Positions 33,898-42,269 of a stretch of 64,000 nucleotides of DNA are shown piece after piece. The stretch is taken from assembly GCA_029864095.1 (NCBI GenBank), contig JAOTUB010000002.1, forward strand, positions 1-64,000, written 5' to 3'. The first letter of the stretch is position 1. Each line of letters begins with the position of its first letter. Source of the stretch: Gammaproteobacteria bacterium (lineage in GTDB: Bacteria > Pseudomonadota > Gammaproteobacteria > Steroidobacterales > Woeseiaceae). Made by a program: the position numbers and the translations under genes. A model generated the notes under the pieces. It did not search any database, was not told the DNA's origin, and worked only from the letters and a program-made list of their open reading frames with translations.

Positions 33898-36018
33898 TCA
33901 CAATTCGACCGCCAACGACCTGGCGCTCAGCATCGCACCTTCAATATAGCCGACGTCCACACAGTCGCCGATGGCGCTGGTTGGCAGTCCGGCCGCTGTG
34001 AGTTCGTCGACCAGGCTGCTGTCGCCACGGGCGCCCGTCGAGATGATCACGTTGTCCGCTGCGACGGACCGGGTTTCGCCGTCCGCGGAATAGACGACTT
34101 CATCCGCTGTGATGTCGACAATTTTTGCCGATTTGACCATCGTTACGCCATCTTCTCGCAACATGTGCAGCACACGAGCTCGCCGCACTATCGCGAGTTC
34201 GGCGCCCAGGTTAGGCGATTCCTCGAGCACCGTGACGGTCCGGCCACGCTCAACAAGGTACTCCGCCAGCTCCAGGCCAACGAGTCCGCCACCGATCAGG
34301 ACAACGCGCTTGCCGAGTGGCATGTAGAACTTGCTCATGCGACGCAGCAGTTCGATATTACGGGTAATGCCGAGCACGCCGGCGCTCCACACCAGGAACC
34401 GCTGCAGCAGCGACAGCCCGCGCGATGCATCACCGCCCTCGCCGAAGAGCACACCGCGCAGCCGGTCCCCGTCAAAAACGTGATCGTGATGCTTTCCCGG
34501 TATGTCCGGCGCCGATCGAACGGCACCGGTGGCAACGACGACATGATCTGGTTTGTCAGCGACGAGACTTTCGACGGTTGCGTCGCTCCCGAGTCGCACG
34601 TCGATCGGCAGTCGCCGCACCGACTCGACGAGCCAATCGACCAGCTTGGCGTTCTCGGCATACGGCAGAGAGGCGATGCGTGCGGTTCCTCCCAGGTCTC
34701 GCTGGTTGTCATGCAGCGTTACCGTGTGTCCTCGCAGTGCGAGCACCCGCGCTGCTTCCAGCCCGGCAGGACCACCCCCGACGACCGATATTCGTTTCGG
34801 CGTCGGCGCGCGTACGTTGTCGGCGAGTGCCTGCTCCCGCCCCGTGGCAGGATTGACAGCGCAGACGATCGGTGAGCTCATGAATATCTTGCTGACACAG
34901 ACGTAGCAAAAAATGCAGGGTCGAATCGATGCTTCGTCACCCGCCGCGAGTTTCCTGGGCAGGTCCGGGTCGGCGAGCAGCTTGCGCCCGATGGCCAGAA
35001 AATCAATCTTGCCGCTGCCGATTTCGCGTTCCGCGAGTTCGGGTTCCACTCGACCCACGCCGATTACGGGGACATTGACCGCCGCCTTGATGCGGTGCGC
35101 GAAATCCAGCAGGCCGCCGGGTTTGTGGACCAGCGGCGCCTCGGTAAATGCGATGCCGCTGAGGCCGTTGCCGTAAGCACTGACGTCGATCGCATCAATG
35201 CCGGCGCGTTCTGCGAGTTTCGCCGTTTCTACCGCCAGGTCAATCGTAATGCCGCCGTCGATGCGATACTCGTTCGCATCCAGTCGCAGCAAAATCGGAA
35301 ATTCGGCACCAACCGCAGCGCGGACCGCCGCAACGATCTCCGTCAGCAGGCGGGCACGATTCTCGATCGAACCGCCGTACTCGTCATCGCGTCGATTGGT
35401 GTAAGGGGACAGGAACGAAGAAATCAGGTAGCCGTGCCCGCCGTGTATTTGTATCGCGTCGAATCCTGCTGCCAGGCAACGTTTTGCAGCATCGGCGAAA
35501 CGCTGGATTACCTCCGAGATATCTTGCTTCGTCAGTTCGTGGAACCGGGGGCCCTTGCCGTCCGGACCGGCTGACGAGATGAAGCTGGCCATTTCCGCCT
35601 GCGTCAGCGCCTGGAACAGGTCGCCGGTGGCCGGTTTGGGAATTGACGGTACGTAGACCGGGCGGCCATGCGCAACATCATCGGCGGCGTGTTTGCCACT
35701 GTGGTTCAGCTGTGCCGCGATTGTTGCGCCGTGTTTATGCACCCTTTCCACAAGAGTCTTGAGCCCGGGAATGAAGCGGTCTTCGGAAAACCCGAGCATG
35801 CGCGGCATCGAAGCACCGTGCGGCCAGCTGACGGTACTGGTCTCGACGATGAGCATGCCGGCACCGCCTTTCGCACGTGCTTCGTAGTAGTCGTTCAGCC
35901 GCTCCGTGCAGGTGCCGTCCTCATCCGCATACATCGTCCCCATGGCTGCAAGGATTATGCGATTCCTGAGCTGTAGCTTGCCGATCGTGCCGGGCGCAAG
36001 GAGGTTTTGGTATTTCAA
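33898..36018 (-). CDS. OYE-type NADH:flavin oxidoreductase with Fe-S and FAD domains
   Basis: The 706-residue enzyme has three parts: an FMN-binding TIM barrel (residues 1-340: RNRIILAAMGTMY, QLNHSGKHA, IQIHGGHGYLISSFLSPYTNRR), a Cys cluster for 4Fe-4S (CIFCYVCVSKIFMSSPIVCAVNP, about residue 370) and an FAD/NAD(P) pyridine-dinucleotide domain (VVGGGPAGLEAARVLALRGH, VVLIGGGLVGLELAEYLVERG). This is the 2,4-dienoyl-CoA reductase/2-enoate reductase architecture, also shared with BaiCD/BaiH that act on 3-oxo-4-ene bile acid CoA esters. Here it probably reduces a steroid or acyl enone. The alpha/beta hydrolase gene precedes it by 14 bp in the same operon. Enzymatic direction is not known. Confidence 0.85.
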   Translation of the reverse strand: MKYQNLLAPGTIGKLQLRNRIILAAMGTMYADEDGTCTERLNDYYEARAKGGAGMLIVETSTVSWPHGASMPRMLGFSEDRFIPGLKTLVERVHKHGATIAAQLNHSGKHAADDVAHGRPVYVPSIPKPATGDLFQALTQAEMASFISSAGPDGKGPRFHELTKQDISEVIQRFADAAKRCLAAGFDAIQIHGGHGYLISSFLSPYTNRRDDEYGGSIENRARLLTEIVAAVRAAVGAEFPILLRLDANEYRIDGGITIDLAVETAKLAERAGIDAIDVSAYGNGLSGIAFTEAPLVHKPGGLLDFAHRIKAAVNVPVIGVGRVEPELAEREIGSGKIDFLAIGRKLLADPDLPRKLAAGDEASIRPCIFCYVCVSKIFMSSPIVCAVNPATGREQALADNVRAPTPKRISVVGGGPAGLEAARVLALRGHTVTLHDNQRDLGGTARIASLPYAENAKLVDWLVESVRRLPIDVRLGSDATVESLVADKPDHVVVATGAVRSAPDIPGKHHDHVFDGDRLRGVLFGEGGDASRGLSLLQRFLVWSAGVLGITRNIELLRRMSKFYMPLGKRVVLIGGGLVGLELAEYLVERGRTVTVLEESPNLGAELAIVRRARVLHMLREDGVTMVKSAKIVDITADEVVYSADGETRSVAADNVIISTGARGDSSLVDELTAAGLPTSAIGDCVDVGYIEGAMLSARSLAVEL

Positions 36019-36032
36019 AGCGGCAATCGTCG

Positions 36033-36812
36033 TCAGGGTACGGCCGGGCTGAAGAGGCAGGTGCGGACACCGTCAAACGTGAACGGCTTCCAGTCGTCTT
36101 CAGCCTGCGACAGCCGATCCGCGACCGCGTACAGCACGGGCAAGTTGAAGGGCAGGCCAGTGTGACTGCCCGCAACCCTGATGTTTTCAGTAACTTCGTT
36201 CACCTCGTCGATACAGAAGCGCCACGGCACGAAACCGTCGCCCTCGGTGTAGATCGCAGTGGATGGCATGGACGTCGCACCCAGCTGCGCAGTCAATTTC
36301 ACGAGTTTGCTCGGTTTTTCATCCGGTTTGATGCGCTCGTATATTCTGCGAATCGGCAGATCCATACTTTGTTCGTCGCTGATATTGAACGGCGTCCCTA
36401 GGTATATGACCTGCCGAATGGCGTGCGGCAGCCTGTGCGCCAGCAATCGCGCATACATGCCGCCGAGGCTGTGGCCGATCAAGCTGACTTTGCGGCCTGT
36501 GGTCTCGGCGATGCGGGTAATTCTGTCGACGAGAACCGCAAATTTTTGATCGTCGACGCCCCGGTTCTGTTCGAGTTCCCAGCCACAAGCGTCGTAGCCC
36601 AGCGATACGAGATGCTTGCGCATCGGGCTCATGAACTTGTCGTCGGACATCAACGGGGGTAACGTGATGACCGGGTGACCGTCGCCTCGCGGCGACATTT
36701 TCTCGAGCACCGTGCGATACGTGAAAAACGACGCCACCTCGAGCACGACGCGTACTTCGGTGAGCGGCGCGAACGTCGACGGGTTCGCTGTTTCGCCTGA
36801 ACTTACGGTCAT
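36033..36812 (-). CDS. Alpha/beta hydrolase
   Basis: The 259-residue hydrolase has the nucleophile elbow LIGHSLGGMYARLLA, an Asp in TEGDGFVPWRF and His in VAGSHTGLPFN, which complete a catalytic triad. A patch near residue 50 (VITLPPLMSDDKFMSPMRKHLVSLGYDACGWELEQNRG) resembles the lipase/acyltransferase group that recognises lipid esters. No signal peptide. It precedes the OYE-type gene. Steroid or lipid ester hydrolysis is likely from context, but substrate is not shown. Confidence 0.8.
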   Translation of the reverse strand: MTVSSGETANPSTFAPLTEVRVVLEVASFFTYRTVLEKMSPRGDGHPVITLPPLMSDDKFMSPMRKHLVSLGYDACGWELEQNRGVDDQKFAVLVDRITRIAETTGRKVSLIGHSLGGMYARLLAHRLPHAIRQVIYLGTPFNISDEQSMDLPIRRIYERIKPDEKPSKLVKLTAQLGATSMPSTAIYTEGDGFVPWRFCIDEVNEVTENIRVAGSHTGLPFNLPVLYAVADRLSQAEDDWKPFTFDGVRTCLFSPAVP

Positions 36813-37083
36813 TTTTCACCCTCAGGGCTGCCGAACAAGACGGCTGACGGTGTCGTTGAATACGTCAGCAACAAGAATGAAGTCAAGGAAACCGCTCCGG
36901 ACGACGCTGAGAGCCGCGCCGTTTCTGGATTTGACATAATCGAAACGCACCCGGCCATCTCGCAAATGCGTAATAAATCGCCGCGACCGTTCGCCGCGCC
37001 GCGGCCATCGGCACAAGTTGCCTGCCGCGGACCGGCCGCAGCCGGGCGGGGCGCCGGTGGCAATACCGTGTCACCGCGTAGCA

Positions 37084-38091
37084 TCATGGCTGCAGAAGCT
37101 CCGGGAACCGGAATTCCGCGGGTTCTGCCGGCAATCCGATGCTGCCTGGCAAGCCCCCAAACGTGACGTCGCCATCGATTGGCGTCACCGTAATGAAACC
37201 GCGATTAAACCATCGAACATCGTCATCGATTGCTCCGCCATTGGGCTCCGACACCCGGTATCCGACGGCGGCGTCGTTGCTCCGGTCGTTCCAGGTCCAG
37301 TGCATTCGATAGAGGTTCTGTCGTGCGAGCGATGCATAGCGAATGCCCTTGATTGCGGCCACCGGCACCGGCACGTTGATATTCAGCGCAATGCCGCCTG
37401 GCAACACGTTGTCGCAACCTTGTTTTGCCGACAGTGCATCGATCGTGCGCACGACGATAGCGGCCGCTGTCGAGAACCCGTCAAGCGTGCTCCGGTAGGG
37501 AGGGTCCGCATCGCGCTCCGTCGGGTCGATGCCTGTGCTGATCGCAATTGCCGGTATACCCTCGTAGAGTGCGGCCAGCGTTGCGCCGAGCGTTCCCGAG
37601 TTGTGCACGCCTTCCTGTCCCAGGTTTGGTCCGAAGTTGGCACCCGCCACAAGGAGATCCGGCCGCTCATCCCGCAGGATCAGGTCGAGACCAGCCCTGA
37701 CGGCATCGGTCGGCGTGCCGTCCACCGACCACACGTCCGGCATTTCTTGCACCACCCGGACTCGTGCGCCGATGTGGGTGTTCATCGCACCACCCTTGCC
37801 GCTTTGCGGTTCAAGCGGGCCCATCAGCGTCACGCGATGGCCGGCATCGAGCAGCGCTGCGCGGACCGACCGGATGCCGGGCGCGTTCCAGCCGTCGTCA
37901 TTCGTCAACAGGATATTGAGCGAGCATTGCACAGGCGGCGTTGCCGCGGCGACGTCGGCAGCGGCAATTTCAGCGTGCGCGACGAGAAACAGGCCGGCGA
38001 CGCAGGCAAGCCGGAGATGCCGGGCCCGGCGGTTCCAGTGACAGACCGGGCGCCAGACCGCCTCAGGTGCTGCAGGCCGCGTTATCGTCAA
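37084..38091 (-). CDS. surE: SurE-like nucleotidase with a predicted signal peptide
   Basis: The SurE core is plain: LNILLTNDDGWNAPGIRSVRAALLDAGHRVTLMGPLEPQSGKG, the metal-binding Asp-Asp and Asn, VDGTPTDAVRAGLDL, GANFGPNLGQEGVHNSGTLGATLAALYEGIPAIAIS. SurE dephosphorylates nucleotides and is normally cytoplasmic and about 250 residues. Here a hydrophobic segment (LRLACVAGLFLVAHAEIAAA) precedes the core, which points to export to the periplasm. The start is uncertain: no ATG fits, TTG 38091 is the last in-frame start before the signal segment, and the frame stays open to TTG 38322. It is transcribed behind the TMEM175-like gene. Confidence 0.78.
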   Translation of the reverse strand: MTITRPAAPEAVWRPVCHWNRRARHLRLACVAGLFLVAHAEIAAADVAAATPPVQCSLNILLTNDDGWNAPGIRSVRAALLDAGHRVTLMGPLEPQSGKGGAMNTHIGARVRVVQEMPDVWSVDGTPTDAVRAGLDLILRDERPDLLVAGANFGPNLGQEGVHNSGTLGATLAALYEGIPAIAISTGIDPTERDADPPYRSTLDGFSTAAAIVVRTIDALSAKQGCDNVLPGGIALNINVPVPVAAIKGIRYASLARQNLYRMHWTWNDRSNDAAVGYRVSEPNGGAIDDDVRWFNRGFITVTPIDGDVTFGGLPGSIGLPAEPAEFRFPELLQP

Positions 38092-38314
38092 TTTCGCATG
38101 GCCAGTGACCAGCAACTGCGAAAAAGCCAACAGAAACGCGGTAAAGCGCCGGAATCGACAAAAATACCGGCCTGCGAGCGAGGTTTTCGGGGACACGAGG
38201 CTGTTTGCGGCCGTACCACCCGCCCGCCGCTCTGGCAGCACGGTCGCGGCCGCGCACACCCACGACGGCCGGGTCTTCGTCCCCGCCCCCGGGGTCGGAC
38301 TGGGATTCACGGCG

Positions 38315-39058
38315 TCAATCAACGGGATGCCTCATGCGGTCGATGATGACGGGAACCTGGGTTGCCGGGAACATCAGGAAATAGACGTACCCTGCGATCA
38401 CGACATTGCCTTCGGGCAGCACAAGCGCCAGGACGATTGAGAACAGGCTGAACGCACAGGCAATCGCCCAGGCGTGCACCCGCAGTCGGGTGCGACGACA
38501 TTCAACTTCGTTCAGCGCCAGCGTATCTGCATTCCGAATCGCCGCACTGTAGAGCAGGCTGACGAGTAACGACATGGCCGAGAAACCGCCTGAATAAAAA
38601 AGCAACATGTCGCGCAACTGGCTCTCTGATTCGATTTCAAAACTTGCAGCGAAGTAGCCATCGCTGAGCGTCGCGTAAAATTCCTCGAACATGATTCGCA
38701 GCGGATATACGTACACGAGCAGGACAAAGATCAGCGCCAGGCTCAGTACCAGCGTTTGGCGATTCTCCAGTCCGTAGCGTCGGCTCCATACCCGGTGCTG
38801 CAGCCAGAACATCATGATGATCGCAAAGCTGGTTGCAAAACCCGGAATCCGTTTGATCGCGACCATCATTTCGTCGTAATTCGTCGGAATCTCGTCGAAG
38901 GAAATAACGAGCATGGTCAGCACGAATGCGAACGCCGCGTCAATGAACGTATCGAGGCGGGTTACCTCCAGCCCACGCAATCGAAAGTTGCTTTCAACGG
39001 TGAGTCGGTCCAACTCGGCCTGTGTCCACAACTTGCTGGCGGCGGCATGCGTGCTCAT
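38315..39058 (-). CDS. TMEM175-like (DUF1211) membrane protein
   Basis: The 247-residue protein has about six hydrophobic helices. The first, RLDTFIDAAFAFVLTMLVISF, lines up with the hallmark helix of TMEM175 potassium channels (R-x-x-x-F-S-D-G-x-F-A-I), but Phe-Ser-Asp is changed to Phe-Ile-Asp. Ion selectivity may therefore differ. It contains VWSRRYGLENRQTLVLSLALIFVLLVYVYPLRIMFEEF in the middle. It is transcribed in the minus direction ahead of the SurE-like gene. Bacterial homologues form tetrameric K+ leak channels; the role here is not known. Confidence 0.75.
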   Translation of the reverse strand: MSTHAAASKLWTQAELDRLTVESNFRLRGLEVTRLDTFIDAAFAFVLTMLVISFDEIPTNYDEMMVAIKRIPGFATSFAIIMMFWLQHRVWSRRYGLENRQTLVLSLALIFVLLVYVYPLRIMFEEFYATLSDGYFAASFEIESESQLRDMLLFYSGGFSAMSLLVSLLYSAAIRNADTLALNEVECRRTRLRVHAWAIACAFSLFSIVLALVLPEGNVVIAGYVYFLMFPATQVPVIIDRMRHPVD

Positions 39059-39145
39059 CGCCTCACCCGGGGAGCCACGTACACGAACATCGTCAATAGC
39101 CCGCTGGCTTGATTGCGGTCCGGCCGAGATGTCGACAGGGTTTCT

Positions 39146-40891
39146 CTAACTACGGTCATTTGCCGATGCCCGAAGAAAGACGGTAGCGCCGCGTGCAATT
39201 GTCTCGAGTATCCTGATGTCCTTGATCGATTCGGGATCCACGGCCAATGGATCCCGGTCCAGGATGACGAGATCGGCCTGCTTGCCCGTAGTGATCGAGC
39301 CCTTGCGATCTTCCTCGAAGTATTGCCAGGCGGCCGTCTGCGTTATCGCGTTGAGTGCATCGCGAACGCTGGCGCGTTGATGCGCGCCGAGCACGAACCC
39401 GCTGCGTGTCTCGCGGTTTACGGTCGCCCATACGAGCCGCATCATGTCCGGTGGCACGATAGGCGAATCGTTGTGGATCGTGTACGGTACGCCACGATCC
39501 TCCGCCGAACGAATCGGACTGATATTCAGCGCGCGCTCGTCGCCGAAGCTCGCTCGATGCCAGTCGCCCCAGAAGAAGGGGTGAGCCGAGAAGAAGGAGG
39601 GTACACAGCCGAGTTCGCTGGCCCGATCGAGCTGGTCTTCGCGCATGAGCTGCGCGTGGATAATGACGGACCGATGGTCGGGCAATGCGGTTTTGTCGAA
39701 GGCGTCTTCGACGCCGTCCATCATCAGGTCGATGGCGGCATCGCCGTTGGCGTGCACAAGTATCGGCACTGCGTTGCCGAGCAGGACTGCCGCGATGGAC
39801 TTGTAGGACTCCGGGTCCAGCGTCGGATACGCGACGTAGTCGGGGTCGGCGCCTTCGGGGCCTTCCGCATACGGCTCGCTGAGCCAGGCGGTGCGACCCT
39901 GCGGCGATCCGTCCAGCGAGAGCTTTGCACCGGCAACGCGGTAGCCGTGCGTGTACGTACTTTCGCTTCGAAACTGTTCGACAGCCTGCAGCGGATATTG
40001 GTTGAGGACCGGGTAGGCTGCAACGTCGATCGGGAGCGGCTGTTTCTGTGCGATCGACTTGAAGAATGCGATGCTGTCGGGGCTCACCGACGCGTCCTGC
40101 GCCGTCGTGATGCCGAAGCTGGCGTAATACCCGGCAGCCTTGCGCAGCTGGGACTCGAATTCTTCGGGGCTGCCTTTGGCCAGCTGACCCATGACGGCAT
40201 AGGCGGCGGTCTCTTCGAGCACGCCGTTTGGCTCCTGGCTGGCCCCGGTCCGGCGTATGATGCCGCCCGGCGGGTTGGTGCTGCTTGCGTCGATGCTCAC
40301 GGCATCCAGCGCCGCGGAATTCGCTACCGCAAGGTGCCCGGAGACGTGCAGGATGCCGACCGGGTGTTCGGTCGACACGCGATCAAGGTCCTCGCGGGTC
40401 GGGTGGCGACGCTCTTCGAGCAACGAATCATCGTAGCCGTAGCCCATGACCCACGCGCCCGGCGGTATTTCATTCGCGACAATGTCGGCGCGCAGCTGCT
40501 CGACGATATCCTCGATCGATACGACAGGACCAACCGGCGGAGGCGACAGGTTGACGAGGCTCAACAGGCGCGCGGTAAATCCGAAGTGACCATGCGCATC
40601 GATCAGGCCGGGGAGCAACGCCTGGCTACCGAGCTCCTCGATGCGGGTGTCGGGGCCGATCAGCGCCTCCGCCTCTTCATCATCGCCTACGAAAACGATC
40701 CTTTCGCCGCGGATTGCGACTGTTTCGGCGCTCGGTTGGCCGGGGTCCATTGTGAGTATGCTGCCGCCCCGGAAAACCCTGTCGGCGTATTCCCCGTCGG
40801 GCAGCGCGGGTTCGACCGGTTGTTCGCAGCCCGCCAATACCGCAATCGTGATCAGTCCGAGGCACGTCGTCGACATCGGGGCGATAGTCAT
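39146..40891 (-). CDS. Secreted amidohydrolase (YtcJ/Amidohydro_3-type lipoprotein)
   Basis: The 581-residue protein begins with a lipoprotein signal (LITIAVLAGC; Cys22 would be lipidated) and carries the metal-dependent amidohydrolase fold: LLPGLIDAHGHF (His-x-His), HVSGHLAVANS, GITTAQDA, HANGDAAIDLMMDG, and C-terminal GKQADLVILDRDPLAVDPESIKDIRILETI. It should cleave an amide or cyclic imide outside the inner membrane. The start overlaps the stop of the SRPBCC gene by four bases (ATGA). Length and domain order are usual for the YtcJ group; the natural substrate is unknown. Confidence 0.85.
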   Translation of the reverse strand: MTIAPMSTTCLGLITIAVLAGCEQPVEPALPDGEYADRVFRGGSILTMDPGQPSAETVAIRGERIVFVGDDEEAEALIGPDTRIEELGSQALLPGLIDAHGHFGFTARLLSLVNLSPPPVGPVVSIEDIVEQLRADIVANEIPPGAWVMGYGYDDSLLEERRHPTREDLDRVSTEHPVGILHVSGHLAVANSAALDAVSIDASSTNPPGGIIRRTGASQEPNGVLEETAAYAVMGQLAKGSPEEFESQLRKAAGYYASFGITTAQDASVSPDSIAFFKSIAQKQPLPIDVAAYPVLNQYPLQAVEQFRSESTYTHGYRVAGAKLSLDGSPQGRTAWLSEPYAEGPEGADPDYVAYPTLDPESYKSIAAVLLGNAVPILVHANGDAAIDLMMDGVEDAFDKTALPDHRSVIIHAQLMREDQLDRASELGCVPSFFSAHPFFWGDWHRASFGDERALNISPIRSAEDRGVPYTIHNDSPIVPPDMMRLVWATVNRETRSGFVLGAHQRASVRDALNAITQTAAWQYFEEDRKGSITTGKQADLVILDRDPLAVDPESIKDIRILETIARGATVFLRASANDRS

Positions 40892-41355
40892 GACGGATCG
40901 CCCGCGCCGCTGAATCGCGCTTCCGAGCGCTGTTTCAAAGCTTCGGCCAGTCGATTGAAATTCTTGAGTACCCAGCCGCCCTGGCTGCGATAGAGTTTGC
41001 CCGCAATCCAGCCGTCAAACGTATCGCTGGTCTGGTAGCTGCAGCGGTGATCGTCGATCGGGGTCACCTTCTGCGTCCGATACGCATTGAAAACGGACTT
41101 GTGCAGCATTTTCGGCAGGCGCCAGGCAACTTCGCGCGGTGGGTTGAAGATTTCGAGCACGAAACTTTGCTTCATCAGCTTGTCACCACGCGGAATGTAC
41201 AGGTCGACACCGGACCCGATTTCGAGCGTAGACTCGGCACGCACGGTAAACGGGTTCCATTCCGGGTAGCCGTCGAGGTCCGTCAGTATGTCCCAGACAA
41301 TATCCGCCGGCGCGTTGATGACGACCGGCTGCAAAGTTATCGTGTGCGTCGACAT
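40888..41355 (-). CDS. SRPBCC (polyketide cyclase/START-like) protein
   Basis: The 155-residue protein has the helix-grip fold seen in START/PYR proteins: VINAPADIVWDILTDLDGYPEWNPFTV at the N-terminus and DTFDGWIAGKLYRSQGGWVLKNFNRLAEALKQRSE at the C-terminal helix. Such proteins have a large hydrophobic cavity for lipids or sterols and may bind or modify them. It is coupled to the amidohydrolase gene by a 4-base overlap and lies 21 bp after the SDR at 41377-42141. Ligand is unknown; a steroid is reasonable in context. Confidence 0.8.
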   Translation of the reverse strand: MSTHTITLQPVVINAPADIVWDILTDLDGYPEWNPFTVRAESTLEIGSGVDLYIPRGDKLMKQSFVLEIFNPPREVAWRLPKMLHKSVFNAYRTQKVTPIDDHRCSYQTSDTFDGWIAGKLYRSQGGWVLKNFNRLAEALKQRSEARFSGAGDPS

Positions 41356-41376
41356 GCGAACCCGGCGGCCCTGCTA

Positions 41377-42141
41377 TTACCAGGGCGCTTCAGTACCGCC
41401 ATCGAGTTCGATGACTTTGCCGCTGATCCACGATGCCGCGGGCGACGCCAGAAACACCGCCAACGCCGACACGTCGTCGACCTCGCCGAGGCGCTTCAGC
41501 GGTATCGCCGCGACGATATGGTCGCGCATCTCGGGCGTCATGTACTTCGTCAGCGCCGCGGTCGCGATCGGGCCGGGTTCAATTGCGTTGACGCGTACAT
41601 CGGGCGCGAAGTCCTGCGCAAGCAATCGTGTCATATGGCTGACGGCCGCTTTAGCTGTGCCGTAGGCGCTGAATTTCCTCTGCCGCAGTCGCGCGGCCAT
41701 TGAAGAAATGTTGATTATGCTGCCGTCGTTTGCGTTCTTGAGATGTGGCAGTGCGGCGCGCGACAGATCGAACGCGGGCACGACGTTCCACGTGAGCGTC
41801 GCCTCGAAATCGCCGGCGCTCGTCTTCAGCGGATCGTTCGGCCCGGCGCCGCCGGCGTTGTTCACGAGGATCGAAAGCCCCCCGAGTTCAGCGACACACG
41901 TGTCCACGAGTTCCTGGCGCGCGGCCTCGGACGCAACGTCACAGCTTACTGCCAGCGATTTTTGACCCAGGTCGCGAATGGCAGCGGCGACGGTGTCGAC
42001 ATCCTTTTTGGTCCGGGATGCGCAAACGACATCGGCGCCGGCTTCGGCCATGGCCAATGCGATACCCTTGCCAATGCCGCGTCCGGCCCCCGTTACCAGC
42101 GCCGTGTGTCCGTCCAGGCGGAATTTACTGGCGATGCTCAT
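41377..42141 (-). CDS. 7-alpha-hydroxysteroid dehydrogenase-like SDR
   Basis: The 254-residue SDR shows RLDGHTALVTGAGRGIGKGIALAMAEAGADVV, NNAGGAGPND, ISSMAAR, active Tyr and Lys in SAYGTAKAAVSHMTR, EPGPIATAAL and SPAASWISGKVIELDGG. The NNAGG-x-GP, SMAA and SPAASW-x-SG blocks are shared with the 7-alpha-HSD of E. coli. It would oxidise a 7-alpha-hydroxyl of a bile-acid-type steroid, or a related position. It is the first gene of a minus-strand run with SRPBCC and amidohydrolase genes and diverges from the KstD-like gene, sharing the 128-bp region 42142-42269. Confidence 0.8.
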   Translation of the reverse strand: MSIASKFRLDGHTALVTGAGRGIGKGIALAMAEAGADVVCASRTKKDVDTVAAAIRDLGQKSLAVSCDVASEAARQELVDTCVAELGGLSILVNNAGGAGPNDPLKTSAGDFEATLTWNVVPAFDLSRAALPHLKNANDGSIINISSMAARLRQRKFSAYGTAKAAVSHMTRLLAQDFAPDVRVNAIEPGPIATAALTKYMTPEMRDHIVAAIPLKRLGEVDDVSALAVFLASPAASWISGKVIELDGGTEAPW

Positions 42142-42181
42142 GGTCGTTTCCCCTGACAGGATGTAGAATTTATTTTGCGTA

Positions 42182-42258
42182 ATTGTGAGACAATCTTATC
42201 AACGAGAGGGCAAATAAACAACGCAGATAGTTATTATATTCGTAGTAACAATGACAAA
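42182..42258. promoter_or_regulatory. Divergent control region of HSD-like and KstD-like genes
   Basis: The AT-rich space between the two divergent genes includes ATTGTGAGACAAT (5-bp inverted arms, 42182-42194) and a longer imperfect dyad around GTTATT...AGTAAC (about 42227-42250). Either could bind a TetR-like or similar repressor of steroid genes. No regulator gene lies beside it, so the assignment is only a suggestion. Confidence 0.3.
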
Positions 42259-42269
42259 ATGATACGAAA

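Noticed and set aside
37018..38346. A 442-codon open frame on the plus strand
   Set aside because: It is antisense to the SurE-like gene, is Arg/His/Cys-rich and lacks motifs and a ribosome site.
39113..40993. A 626-codon open frame on the plus strand
   Set aside because: It is exactly antisense to the well-supported amidohydrolase and SRPBCC genes; its translation is Arg/Asp/Val-rich without any family motif, as expected of a shadow frame in GC-rich DNA.
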